This document shows positions 1 to 7,307 of a DNA stretch of 31,928 nucleotides, one piece after another (the first letter of the stretch is position 1; each line of letters starts with the position of its first letter). Both the position numbers and the translations under genes were made by a program. Under the pieces are notes generated by a model. The model made no database searches, was not told the DNA's origin, and worked only from the letters and a program-made list of their open reading frames with translations. This DNA is from Actinomycetes bacterium (GTDB taxonomy: Bacteria; Actinomycetota; Actinomycetes; Actinomycetales; Microbacteriaceae), in the NCBI GenBank assembly GCA_023386675.1, contig JAEWJG010000166.1:1-31928 (forward strand). Reading direction: 5' to 3'.

Positions 1-896
1 GGCTGCCGGCGACGCAGAACCCGATCGCCGCCGCCTCCGCCGCCGGCCCCTGCCACGGTCCCGCTGCGCTCATCCCGACGAACGCCTGTGATCCGGTGAC
101 GGGTTCCGAAGACGTCACGGCCTCGACCGTCGCCATCTCGAAGGAGCAGCCGAAGTGCCTGCCCGGGTTCGAGGGATCGGAGCTCGTCAGCTGCTCCTAC
201 GGCGCACCCGCCTCCAGGGCGACGAAGAAGGTCGCGATCGTCGGCGACTCGCACGCGGCCGCGTGGATCCCCGCGCTCGACGCGGTGGGCAAGACCCGCG
301 GCTGGCAGATCGTCAGCTTCGCGAAGACCTCGTGCCCGGCCACGCTCGCGCTCCGCGTGCTGCCGAACGAGAGCACAGACGCGAACCAGTCCGCCTGCCA
401 CCAGTGGGTGAAGAACCTGAACGCTCGCCTGGCGTCCGACCGGTCGATCGGTGCGGTCTTCACGGCCGCGTTCTCCTCCGCCTACGGCTTCGCCTCCTCT
501 CCCGACCATCCCGTCGCGAACCCGGCGATCGACGGATTCACGCAGGAGTGGGACGCCTGGCGCGCCGCCGGGAAGGCCGTCTACGTGTTCGAGGACGTCC
601 CGCGCACCCTCGGCTCGTCCGTCCCCACCTGCCTCGCCACCCACGCCGGCCATCCGATGTCGTGCGCCGTGCCGCGGGCCGACGCCCTCCCGCAGACCAT
701 GTCGATCACCCAGGCGGCGGAGGAGGCTGAGCAGCAGCAGCGGGTGACCCGCATCGCCCTGCGCGACCGGTTCTGCGACAGCTCGTGGTGCTACCCTCAG
801 GTCGGCTCGGTGATCGTCTATCGCGACTTCTCGCATCTCAGCGACGAATACTCGACGGCACTGGCACCGTACATCGACGGGCAACTGGGAGGCTGA
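1..896 (+). CDS. C-terminal part of a membrane acyltransferase with SGNH domain (5' truncated)
   Basis: The reading frame is open from base 3, so the gene starts before the window. What is visible is the extracytoplasmic SGNH-like domain found at the C-terminus of acyltransferase-3 (OafA/YrhL-type) proteins, which O-acylate surface polysaccharides. Seen: a Cys-rich linker (GPCHG, NACDP, KCLPG), SGNH block I as VGDSHAAAW near base 238, and the block V Asp-x-x-His as DFSHLS near base 826. The membrane acyltransferase domain would lie upstream and is not in the window. The stop codon abuts the ATG of the next SGNH gene, so the two are probably co-transcribed. Family assignment is firm from the motifs; the acyl acceptor is unknown. 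Confidence 0.8.
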   Translation, partial: LPATQNPIAAASAAGPCHGPAALIPTNACDPVTGSEDVTASTVAISKEQPKCLPGFEGSELVSCSYGAPASRATKKVAIVGDSHAAAWIPALDAVGKTRGWQIVSFAKTSCPATLALRVLPNESTDANQSACHQWVKNLNARLASDRSIGAVFTAAFSSAYGFASSPDHPVANPAIDGFTQEWDAWRAAGKAVYVFEDVPRTLGSSVPTCLATHAGHPMSCAVPRADALPQTMSITQAAEEAEQQQRVTRIALRDRFCDSSWCYPQVGSVIVYRDFSHLSDEYSTALAPYIDGQLGG

Positions 897-1535
897 ATGC
901 GGCGGCGGAGCGGCTTCACGCGCTTCGTCCGGACGTTCTCCGCGCTTCTGGCCGCGACCGCCCTCGTGACCGGGTGCACCGTCCAATCCACTCGCGAGGC
1001 GCGTTTCGGCGCGATCGGCGACTCGATCACCGCCTCGACCGATCAGAACGGCTTCCCCACCGGCTGGACGTGGGTGGCGACGGCTGCGACCGATGGGCTG
1101 CGCGATGTGGGCGGCTACCGCCATTTCGGCGATACGACCGCGGACATCCTCTCGCGTGTGCGGCCGCTCCCGGATGCGCAGGTCGTCGTCGTCATGGCCG
1201 GCACCAACGACGCACCCGTCGACGGCCGGCCCGATCCCGAGACGCTGACGAACATCGCCGGGATCTTCGACAAGGCGGCGGTGCCCGGGCGCATCCTGTC
1301 GGCCGTAGCCCCGCGCGACGATGCCCGCGCCGGCGAGACGCTGGAGCTCAATCGCGAGCTGCGCGATCTCGCCCGTCGCTCGGGCTGGACGTTCGTCGAC
1401 CCGTGGACGGCCGTCCGCACCCCGGAAGGCCGCTGGCGCTCGGGCACGACGGTCGACGGCATCCACCCCACCCCGGCCAGCGGCCGCCGTGCGGGTGAGG
1501 TACTGCGCGCGGCCATCCTGCGGCAGGTGCGGTGA
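897..1535 (+). CDS. SGNH/GDSL-family hydrolase, predicted lipoprotein
   Basis: A 212-residue protein with a basic N-terminus, a hydrophobic stretch and a lipobox ending LVTGC at about residue 27, so it is likely an exported lipid-anchored enzyme. SGNH hydrolase blocks are clear: GAIGDSIT (block I, nucleophile Ser), AGTNDAP (block III Asn) and DGIHPT (block V Asp-x-x-His). Family members are esterases or deacylases acting on acylated sugars or lipids. The ATG follows the stop of the SGNH acyltransferase with no gap, which suggests that one enzyme adds and the other removes or edits acyl groups on cell-surface glycans; that pairing is inference. A strong hairpin starts at the stop codon. Confidence 0.82.
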   Translation: MRRRSGFTRFVRTFSALLAATALVTGCTVQSTREARFGAIGDSITASTDQNGFPTGWTWVATAATDGLRDVGGYRHFGDTTADILSRVRPLPDAQVVVVMAGTNDAPVDGRPDPETLTNIAGIFDKAAVPGRILSAVAPRDDARAGETLELNRELRDLARRSGWTFVDPWTAVRTPEGRWRSGTTVDGIHPTPASGRRAGEVLRAAILRQVR

Positions 1536-1559
1536 GGGCGGCGCCCCCACGCCGCCCTC
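1534..1559 (+). terminator. GC-rich hairpin terminator after the SGNH lipoprotein gene
   Basis: A perfect 10-bp inverted repeat (GAGGGCGGCG / CGCCGCCCTC) with a 6-nt loop begins inside the stop codon. There is no U-tract after it, which is common for actinobacterial hairpin terminators. Confidence 0.65.
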
Positions 1560-1700
1560 GCCCAGGGCCTCCGCCGCCTGCGAACAGCTCCCCTAGCGCC
1601 CGGTTGCGGAGACCGCGCCGCGGACATACCAAAATCCCCGTCGGCGCGCGTCCAGAATAGCTGGCATTACGTGCGGATTCAACACGGGGCGCGGCGCAGC

Positions 1701-1716
1701 CAGACCATATGGTCTG
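1701..1716. promoter_or_regulatory. 16-bp perfect palindrome upstream of the ScbR-like regulator
   Basis: CAGACCATATGGTCTG reads the same on both strands. It lies about 100 bases before the regulator ATG, in the 279-base gap after the SGNH operon. TetR/ScbR-type repressors bind palindromes near their own genes, so this is a candidate autoregulatory operator. No convincing -35/-10 pair was fixed next to it. Confidence 0.5.
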
Positions 1717-1814
1717 CGCTCAGCGAAGAACTGCTCGCACCCGCCCCGTGCCAGGCTGAGGCGTCGCGATATCCTTCAGCGGGGGCCAGCGTCCGCTCGA
1801 GGAAGGTCCGTCGG

Positions 1815-2411
1815 ATGGCAGAACGCGCTCGGCAGGCGGCCGAGACCCGCGAGGCGGTGCTCGACGCGGCAGCGACCGAGTTCGCCCGGTACGGTTTCAG
1901 CGGCGCCCGTCTCGACCGGATCATCGCCGCGACCGGCTTCACGAAAGGCGCCGTCTACTTCCACTTCGAGTCGAAGCAGGCCATGGCCGACGCGGTCCTC
2001 TCGGGCCGCTTCGACGCGTGGCCGGCGATGGTGCAGGACGTCCGCGACCGGGGTGGCCGCGGTTTGTCCGGAATGCGCCTGCTGGCCTGGCGGGTCACGC
2101 GGACGATGGCGACGAACATCCGGACCCGCGCGGCGATGCGCCTCAGCCAGGAGCTCCGCCTCGTCCCGCAAGGCTTCAACCCCTACGACGCGTGGGCGGA
2201 GCGCTTCATCCCGTTCCTCGACGAGGCGGTCGAGGACGGCGACGCCCCCGACTCGCTCGACCGGATGCGCGCCGCCAAGACGATCGTCAACTGCCTGTTC
2301 GGCGTCCTGTCCGTCGCCATCGACTCCGGCACCGAGGACGAGGTGGACGCCGAGCTCGAGGCCCTCTGGCGCCTCCTCACCCCCGGGCTGCGCACGGGCG
2401 GCGCCGGCTGA
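1815..2411 (+). CDS. TetR-family regulator, ScbR/gamma-butyrolactone-receptor-like
   Basis: A 198-residue TetR repressor. The N-terminal helix-turn-helix is plain (EFARYGFSGARLDRIIAATG, then FTKGAVYFHFESKQ at about residues 20-57). The rest (MRLSQEL, PYDAWAERF, ending LWRLLTPGL) resembles the gamma-butyrolactone receptor subgroup (ScbR/ArpA type), which senses autoinducer-like ligands. The start at 1815 is chosen because GGAAGG lies nine bases upstream and the TetR fold begins there; an upstream ATG-less extension from 1671 would add non-TetR sequence. No synthase (AfsA/ScbA) is in the window, so the ligand is unknown. A candidate operator lies at 1701-1716. Confidence 0.8.
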   Translation: MAERARQAAETREAVLDAAATEFARYGFSGARLDRIIAATGFTKGAVYFHFESKQAMADAVLSGRFDAWPAMVQDVRDRGGRGLSGMRLLAWRVTRTMATNIRTRAAMRLSQELRLVPQGFNPYDAWAERFIPFLDEAVEDGDAPDSLDRMRAAKTIVNCLFGVLSVAIDSGTEDEVDAELEALWRLLTPGLRTGGAG

Positions 2412-2460
2412 GGTGCGGCGAAGACCTGTACCGCGGGCGAAGCGATAAGGAGGATCTGTG

Positions 2461-2895
2461 ATGTTCGGTCGTGGCCGGCTCGTCCGGATGTGGACGCCCC
2501 ATATCGGTCGTGTCTTCGCTGAACGACTCGCTTCGGCCTACGCGCCGATCCGCCTGCTCACCGTCCTGCTTCCGATCTGGTGGGTGATCGGCATATTCCA
2601 CGCGGTTTCGAACGGTCAAATACGAACCTGGTCCGGCGCGCTCAACACCGCTCTCCCCGTCGTGCTCCTCGGCATCCTGGTCGTCACTCTGGTCCAGCTT
2701 CGCCGTCTCCGAAACGCCATGCAGCGAGCACTGTCGGACCACGGTTTCGGCTCAGCCACGCGTCCGAGCGTGTTCACCCCGTCTCGTTTCCGGTCCTGGC
2801 TCGTGAACGCGAGGGTGGCGCCCGAACTGGCCGCCGAGATCCTCGCTCAAGAAGGACGACCACAACCCAGGTTCCACACTACGGACCGCGTTTAG
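2461..2895 (+). CDS. Small membrane protein of unknown function
   Basis: A 144-residue protein. Two hydrophobic segments can be seen, around residues 30-47 (LLTVLLPIWWVIGIFHAV) and 60-80 (LNTALPVVLLGILVVTLVQL), followed by a basic cytoplasmic-type tail. A strong ribosome binding site (AAGGAGGA, 2447-2454) precedes it; ATG 2461 has the better spacing, with GTG 2458 possible. I do not recognise a family. It is close behind the TetR gene and nearly abuts the next small gene. Confidence 0.55.
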   Translation: MFGRGRLVRMWTPHIGRVFAERLASAYAPIRLLTVLLPIWWVIGIFHAVSNGQIRTWSGALNTALPVVLLGILVVTLVQLRRLRNAMQRALSDHGFGSATRPSVFTPSRFRSWLVNARVAPELAAEILAQEGRPQPRFHTTDRV

Positions 2896-2898
2896 ATC

Positions 2899-3270
2899 GT
2901 GGACGACAGAGAACGATGGCTTCCATGCGAGGCTCGATCCGTGGACGAGAACGCCGAAACGAGCAAGCTCTACCAGGGGGCTACTGAGCTGACTGCATGG
3001 GAGCCCTCTTGGAAGCGCCACTACGCGGCCGAATATGTTCCTAGTGGAGATGAAGTCTGGACAATCATGTTCGACAACCCGGACTCACATGATGTCCATT
3101 CGGGATATTGGGCCTTCCCTCCGGACGCAGGGGATCACCCCGCCGACCTTGTGGAACTTCCAATCAACCTCGAGTCGGTTGGTCTGGAGCTGACTGGGGC
3201 CCCTGTCTGGACAGAGGAATGCCCTGGGATGTGGGTTGCTCGTTTGCGGTCCACGGGCAAGATCAGTTAG
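2899..3270 (+). CDS. Hypothetical protein, Trp-rich, lower GC than neighbours
   Basis: A 123-residue open frame with acidic, Trp- and Pro-rich sequence (for example WTIMFDNPDSH, GYWAFPPDAGDHP, WTEECPGMWVARL) and no membrane segment or signal peptide. I do not recognise a family. GTG 2899 follows the previous stop by three bases but has no clear ribosome binding site; GTG 2941, with GAGG upstream, is an alternative. Base composition is visibly less GC-rich than the surrounding operons, which hints at recent acquisition. It ends before the tRNA-Lys terminator, which it faces. Confidence 0.5.
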   Translation: MDDRERWLPCEARSVDENAETSKLYQGATELTAWEPSWKRHYAAEYVPSGDEVWTIMFDNPDSHDVHSGYWAFPPDAGDHPADLVELPINLESVGLELTGAPVWTEECPGMWVARLRSTGKIS

Positions 3271-3331
3271 CCGCCCCACGATGCTTGTCTTCTCGACCCG
3301 ATCCGGTCGCCGTAGTGGAGCCGCCAAACGA

Positions 3332-3373
3332 AGAAGCCCCCGATCCCTCTTTTTCAAGGAATCGGGGGCTTCT
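3332..3373 (-). terminator. Hairpin terminator of the tRNA-Lys gene
   Basis: A perfect 13-bp inverted repeat (AGAAGCCCCCGAT / ATCGGGGGCTTCT) lies 16 bases beyond the tRNA CCA end. On the minus strand it is followed by a T-rich stretch (TTCGTTT), and it may also stop the convergent plus-strand gene. Confidence 0.8.
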
Positions 3374-3389
3374 GCCACCTCGCGGTGTG

Positions 3390-3465
3390 TGGTGCGCCCC
3401 CAGGGACTTGAACCCTGAACCCATTGATTAAGAGTCAATTGCTCTGCCGATTGAGCTAGAGGCGC
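3390..3465 (-). tRNA. tRNA-Lys (anticodon CTT), CCA encoded
   Basis: Read on the minus strand: acceptor GCGCCTC pairs with GGGGCGC (one G-U), then a D arm GCTCAATCGGCAGAGC, an anticodon arm with loop CTCTTAA reading anticodon CTT, and a T arm CAGGG-TTCAAGT-CCCTG. Discriminator A and an encoded CCA follow (3390-3392). The mature body is 73 nt. A strong terminator lies just downstream. Confidence 0.96.
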
Positions 3466-3468
3466 ATC

Positions 3469-3488
3469 CGGTTCGGTTTCCCGAACCG
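3469..3488 (-). other. Short hairpin in the 5' leader of the tRNA
   Basis: A perfect 8-bp inverted repeat (CGGTTCGG / CCGAACCG, 4-nt loop) ends three bases before the tRNA 5' end. It would fold in the precursor next to the RNase P cleavage site. A function is not shown. Confidence 0.4.
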
Positions 3489-3542
3489 AGGCTCAACACT
3501 AGCATCCGATCGACGGTCCCCGCCAATCGAGGATCGCTCGGG

Positions 3543-4625
3543 TCAGCTGCGTTCTTTTCGGGGCATCACGACCTCCTTGATGATCAGGATGACGCCCGCG
3601 GAGATCGGGATCGCGACCAGTGCGCCGGGGAGCCCGAACAACGTCGAGCCGGCCAGGGCCGAGATCAGCACCACCGATCCGGGAATCTGCACGGCCTTGC
3701 CCATCACCCGCGGCGTGAGGATGTACGCCTCCACCTGCATGTACACGAGCATCAGCACGAGCACCACGACCCCGCTCACCGGCGAGTGGATGAACGCCAG
3801 CACCGACATGACGGCCGTCGTCAGCACGGTGCCGATCAGCGGGATGAGGGTGATGAAGAACGCGGCCAGCGCGATCAGGAAGGCGCCGGGCACGCCCGTC
3901 GCCAGCAGCAGGATCAGGCTGAACACCGAGTTGCAGAACGCGAGGATCACCATCCCGCTCAGATACTTGCCGAAGTTCTGCAGGATGCGCTCGGCGTAGC
4001 CCTCGAAGCGGGCGCGATGCGAGCGGCGCACGAGCCGGTAGGCGGCCTGCTTGGTGGCGTCGTAGGAGGCGATGAAGTAGATGGTCAGGATGGCGATGAA
4101 GAAGCCGGTCGTGAGGGCGTTCAGCACCGACAGCCCGATGCCGAGCAGGCCGTTGCCGATCGTCGCCCAGGTCTGCGGGTCCTTCACCTGCGTCGCGATC
4201 CACGTGGCGAGCTGGCCGGCCAGCCCGTTGGTCGACTCGTTGACGGTCTCGAACCACCCCTCGCTGCGCAGGGTGGCGACCTCCTTGGGCACGGCGTCCG
4301 CCAGGAAGGCGATCTGCTGCACGATCAGCGGGACGACCCCCCCGATGATCGCGACGAGCAGGGCGACGATCAGCAGGATGACCGTCACGATCGCCCAGGC
4401 GCGCTTCATCCCCCGGCGCTGGAACCAACGGATGAGGGGGTCCAGGCCGACTGTGGCGAACATCGCGAAGAACACCGAGAAGAGGATGGAGCGCAGACCG
4501 TAGACCATGAAGCCCGTCGCGACGGCCCCGATCGCGCCGAGGGCGACCAGGTAGCCGTAGAGGAACGGCCGCTCCCTGACCGCTGGGCCGCGGGCCTCGC
4601 GCACCGGCCTCCGGATGAATCGCAT
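3543..4625 (-). CDS. AI-2E family transporter (PerM/YdbI-like permease)
   Basis: A 360-residue polytopic membrane protein with the AI-2E transporter (UPF0118) layout: a pair of helices near the N-terminus (GYLVALGAIGAVATGFMVYG and ILFSVFFAMFATVG), a third around WAIVTVILLIVALLVAIIGG, a long extracellular-type segment, and a helical C-terminal half with the conserved stretch ITLIPLIGTVL and the late IPGSVVLISALAGSTLFGLPGA. Family members export small molecules or ions; the name comes from E. coli TqsA. ATG 4625 is preceded by GGAGGGG, so I prefer it to an upstream start that would add 38 residues. It is divergent from the DUF7882-like gene. The substrate cannot be told from sequence. Confidence 0.85.
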   Translation of the reverse strand: MRFIRRPVREARGPAVRERPFLYGYLVALGAIGAVATGFMVYGLRSILFSVFFAMFATVGLDPLIRWFQRRGMKRAWAIVTVILLIVALLVAIIGGVVPLIVQQIAFLADAVPKEVATLRSEGWFETVNESTNGLAGQLATWIATQVKDPQTWATIGNGLLGIGLSVLNALTTGFFIAILTIYFIASYDATKQAAYRLVRRSHRARFEGYAERILQNFGKYLSGMVILAFCNSVFSLILLLATGVPGAFLIALAAFFITLIPLIGTVLTTAVMSVLAFIHSPVSGVVVLVLMLVYMQVEAYILTPRVMGKAVQIPGSVVLISALAGSTLFGLPGALVAIPISAGVILIIKEVVMPRKERS

Positions 4626-4799
4626 CGCCCCTCCGATCCGCCCGCCCGGGCTACGGCGAGCGTATCGCCTCGTGCGGACGCGCGGGTCGACGATGCACGG
4701 CTGCAATCTCTTCGCCTGACGTATCTTTCCGGCGCACAAGGGATCACACTGAGGCTAACGTGCCCGGGCTGCCGAGCTTGTGCTCGCGAGGGGGTACCC

Positions 4800-5168
4800 A
4801 TGGGAACGCTCACGTACGACTCGATCGTCATCGACTTCGACGACAGGCTGCTCGCGCACCTCCAGATCGTCATCGTCAACAAGCTGCGGCGGCGGGAGTC
4901 CTTCGCCATGTCGTGGCGGGATGCGCCGGAGGTCGGGGACGGCCGCAGTGCCATCTGGCTCGACCCCAGCATCCCGATCTACTTCAAGTTCGACGGCTCG
5001 CGGGTGCCCTCCATCAACCGGGAGTGGGTGGAACGGCTGGCCGACTCGGCCGCGAGCTCCCACGGCCTGGTCGTCACCGGCGAGGACGGCGACTTCACCG
5101 AACGTCCGGCGCGTCTCGGCACCATCACGGCCCCCGTCCCCCTCGGGGCCCCGGTCCGCACGCACTGA
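4800..5168 (+). CDS. DUF7882-like small protein typical of Microbacteriaceae
   Basis: A 122-residue soluble protein that begins MGTLTYDS and carries DFDDRLLAHLQIVIVNKLRR, SWRD, and LDPSIPIYFKF, then SRVPSINREWVE. This matches my memory of a short family (DUF7882) that is often multicopy in Microbacteriaceae and sometimes mislabelled as an ATP-dependent DNA ligase. The function is unknown. ATG 4800 has a purine-rich GAGGGGG site six bases upstream. The C-terminal tail after about residue 95 is Pro-rich and probably disordered. It converges on the next minus-strand gene with only 14 bases between them. Confidence 0.75.
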   Translation: MGTLTYDSIVIDFDDRLLAHLQIVIVNKLRRRESFAMSWRDAPEVGDGRSAIWLDPSIPIYFKFDGSRVPSINREWVERLADSAASSHGLVVTGEDGDFTERPARLGTITAPVPLGAPVRTH

Positions 5169-5182
5169 ACGGGGCGACGGCC

Positions 5183-5536
5183 TCAGCCGAGGTCGTCGAA
5201 GCCGGGGTGGCCGTCGGTGCCGGTCGCCTCGGCCCCTCCCGCGGGCTCGGCCTCGGGCTTGCGGGGCGCGAGTTCCGCCGCGAGCCCGCGGAGGCGGGTG
5301 ACCAGTTCGGCGTCCTCGAGGTCCGGGCCGATCAACTCGACGGGCTCGCTGACGATCTGGCTCGCCGGGCCGAGGAGCAGCTCCACGTCGTCCACGTCGC
5401 CCTCGACGGTGCGGCCCGGGATGAAGACGGTGTCCGCGATGCCGTGCCGTCCGAGCGCACGGGCGTACGCCAGAAGTGCCTCGGCCAGCTCGTCGCCGGT
5501 GTAGAAGACGGTTCCCGCGTACACGATCCTGCGCAT
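5183..5536 (-). CDS. Hypothetical protein next to hisN
   Basis: A 117-residue soluble protein starting MRRIVYAGTVFYTGDELAEALLAY, with later VFIPGRTVEG, VELLLGPASQIVSEPV and a charged Glu/Pro/Gly-rich tail. I recall similar short proteins in Microbacteriaceae but know of no function. The ATG at 5536 has GGAGG immediately upstream. The longer minus-strand frame continuing to 6364 is a shadow of hisN and was trimmed. It is divergent from hisN, so the two may share the 57-base intergenic region for promoters. Confidence 0.65.
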   Translation of the reverse strand: MRRIVYAGTVFYTGDELAEALLAYARALGRHGIADTVFIPGRTVEGDVDDVELLLGPASQIVSEPVELIGPDLEDAELVTRLRGLAAELAPRKPEAEPAGGAEATGTDGHPGFDDLG

Positions 5537-5593
5537 GCCTCCACAGGTACCCTCCGCTGGCCCGGCTGCCAAGCCCGCCGCTAGGCTCGGGGC

Positions 5594-6391
5594 GTGACCG
5601 ACACCGCAGCGTCCTCCCTCGCCGCCGACCTCGACCTCGCCCTTCGGCTCGCCGACGCGGCCGACCGCATCTCGCTCGGACGCTTCCGCGACCGCGACCT
5701 GCACGTCGAGACCAAGCCCGACCGCTCCCCCGTCACCGAGGCCGACCTGGCCGTGGAGCGTGCGATCCGCGAGGCGCTCGGCGTCGAGCGGCCGGATGAC
5801 GGCATCCTCGGCGAGGAGTACGGCACCGAGGGCGACGCCGCCCGTCAGTGGATCATCGACCCGATCGACGGCACCGCGAACTACTTGCGGGGCGTGCCCG
5901 TCTGGGGCACGCTCATCGCTCTCGCGATCGACGGTGCGCCGCGAGTCGGCGTGGTGAGCTCGCCCGCGCTCGGGAGGCGCTGGTGGGCGGCCGCGGGGAC
6001 GGGCGCGTGGACGACGGACGCACCGGGCGCCGAGCCGCGACGGATGCGCGTCTCCGGCGTCGCCGACCTCGAGCACGCGTCGCTGAGCTTCCAGAGCATC
6101 GCACAGTGGGACGAGGCGGGCTACCTCGACCGGCTCATCGCGCTCACCCGCCGCGTCTGGCGCGACCGCGCGTACGGCGACATGTGGTCGTACATGCTGC
6201 TGGCGGACGGGCTGGTGGACGCGGTCGGCGAGTTCGGCGTCAAGACGTACGACCTCGCGGCGCTGATCCCGATCGTGGAGGAGGCCGGAGGGGCGTTCAC
6301 GTCGGTCGACGGCACCCCCGGCCCGGGCAACGGCTCGTCGCTCGCGTCCAACGGGCACATCCACGCGGCCCTCCTGGAGGCGCTGGCATGA
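5594..6391 (+). CDS. hisN: Histidinol-phosphatase, HisN type (inositol monophosphatase superfamily)
   Basis: A 265-residue enzyme of the inositol monophosphatase superfamily. Metal-binding motifs are intact: GEEYG at residues 73-77, DPIDGT at 89-94, and a C-terminal YDLAALIPIVEEAGG. The run DPIDGTANYLRGVPVWGTLI is characteristic of actinobacterial HisN, which removes phosphate from histidinol phosphate in histidine synthesis; a plain inositol or sugar monophosphatase is the alternative. The GTG start sits where homology begins. The stop overlaps the ATG of the ABC ATPase by 4 bp, so it heads a coupled operon whose other genes have no evident link to histidine. Confidence 0.8.
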   Translation: MTDTAASSLAADLDLALRLADAADRISLGRFRDRDLHVETKPDRSPVTEADLAVERAIREALGVERPDDGILGEEYGTEGDAARQWIIDPIDGTANYLRGVPVWGTLIALAIDGAPRVGVVSSPALGRRWWAAAGTGAWTTDAPGAEPRRMRVSGVADLEHASLSFQSIAQWDEAGYLDRLIALTRRVWRDRAYGDMWSYMLLADGLVDAVGEFGVKTYDLAALIPIVEEAGGAFTSVDGTPGPGNGSSLASNGHIHAALLEALA

Positions 6392-7305
6392 CCGACGCGA
6401 CCGAGCCGCTCGTCCACATCCAGGGCTTCCGGATGGACTTCGGCCGCACCACGGTCATCCGCGACCTCTCGTTCGACATCCGGCGCGGCGAGACGTTCGG
6501 CTTCCTCGGCAGCAACGGCTCGGGAAAGACGACGACGATCCGCGCCCTGCTGGGCATCTACCAGCCGACCGCCGGCGTGCTGCACATCGACGGCAAAACG
6601 TTCAGCCCCGAGGCCGGCGAACGGCTCGGCTACCTCCCCGAGGAGCGCGGGCTGTACAAGAAGGAGTCGGTCATCGACGTGATGGTCTACTTCGGCCGCC
6701 TCAAGGGCCTCGGTGCGGAGCAGGCACGGCGATGGTCGCGCGAGTACCTGGAGCGCGTCGGCATCGGCGACAAGGAGAAGGTGCGGCTCGACAAGCTCTC
6801 CGGCGGCCAGCAGCAGAAGGTGCAGCTCGGTGTGACGATCATGAACGACCCGGAGCTGCTCATCCTCGACGAGCCGACGAAGGGCTTCGACCCGGTCAAC
6901 CGGCGCCTGCTGATGGACATCATCGACGACCAGAAGCGCGCCGGCTCCACGGTCATGATGGTGACACACCAGATGGAGGAGGTCGAGCGGCTCTGCGACC
7001 GCGTCATCCTGCTGAAGGACGGCACGGCCCGCGCCTACGGGACCGTCGAGCAGGTGCAGGACCAGTTCGGGGGGACCATCGTCCACGTCGACCACCAGGG
7101 CACGATTCCGGCCTCCCCCGCGTACCGGGTGCTGGCGGACGCCGACGGCCACGCGCAGCTGGAGCCCTCCGAGGGCGCCGACACCGCCGGCATCCTCCGC
7201 GAGCTGGTGGAGGCCGGCGTCCGGGTGACGCGTTTCGCCCCGACCCGTAAATCGCTCGACGACATCTTCGTCGAGGTCTACGGCGCGCAGAGCCAGGAGG
7301 ACTGA
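6388..7305 (+). CDS. ABC transporter ATP-binding protein (NatA-like)
   Basis: A 305-residue ATPase. Walker A GSNGSGKTTT lies at residues 41-50, followed by a Q-loop region with LGYLPEERGLYKK, the signature LSGGQQQKVQLG near residue 136, Walker B LLILDEPTKGFDP, and the switch His in MMVTHQMEEV. A C-terminal domain of about 80 residues ends SLDDIFVEVYG, as in NatA/CcmA-type exporters. It overlaps hisN by 4 bp and is two bases before the permease gene, so the pair is translationally coupled. It should power export through the neighbouring permease; Na+ or a toxic compound is typical for the family but not shown here. Confidence 0.9.
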   Translation: MTDATEPLVHIQGFRMDFGRTTVIRDLSFDIRRGETFGFLGSNGSGKTTTIRALLGIYQPTAGVLHIDGKTFSPEAGERLGYLPEERGLYKKESVIDVMVYFGRLKGLGAEQARRWSREYLERVGIGDKEKVRLDKLSGGQQQKVQLGVTIMNDPELLILDEPTKGFDPVNRRLLMDIIDDQKRAGSTVMMVTHQMEEVERLCDRVILLKDGTARAYGTVEQVQDQFGGTIVHVDHQGTIPASPAYRVLADADGHAQLEPSEGADTAGILRELVEAGVRVTRFAPTRKSLDDIFVEVYGAQSQED

Positions 7306-7307
7306 CC

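Noticed and set aside
3786..5168. Very long plus-strand open frame over the AI-2E transporter region
   Set aside because: It is the antisense shadow of the permease gene; only the last part (4800-5168) has a start, ribosome site and a recognisable protein.
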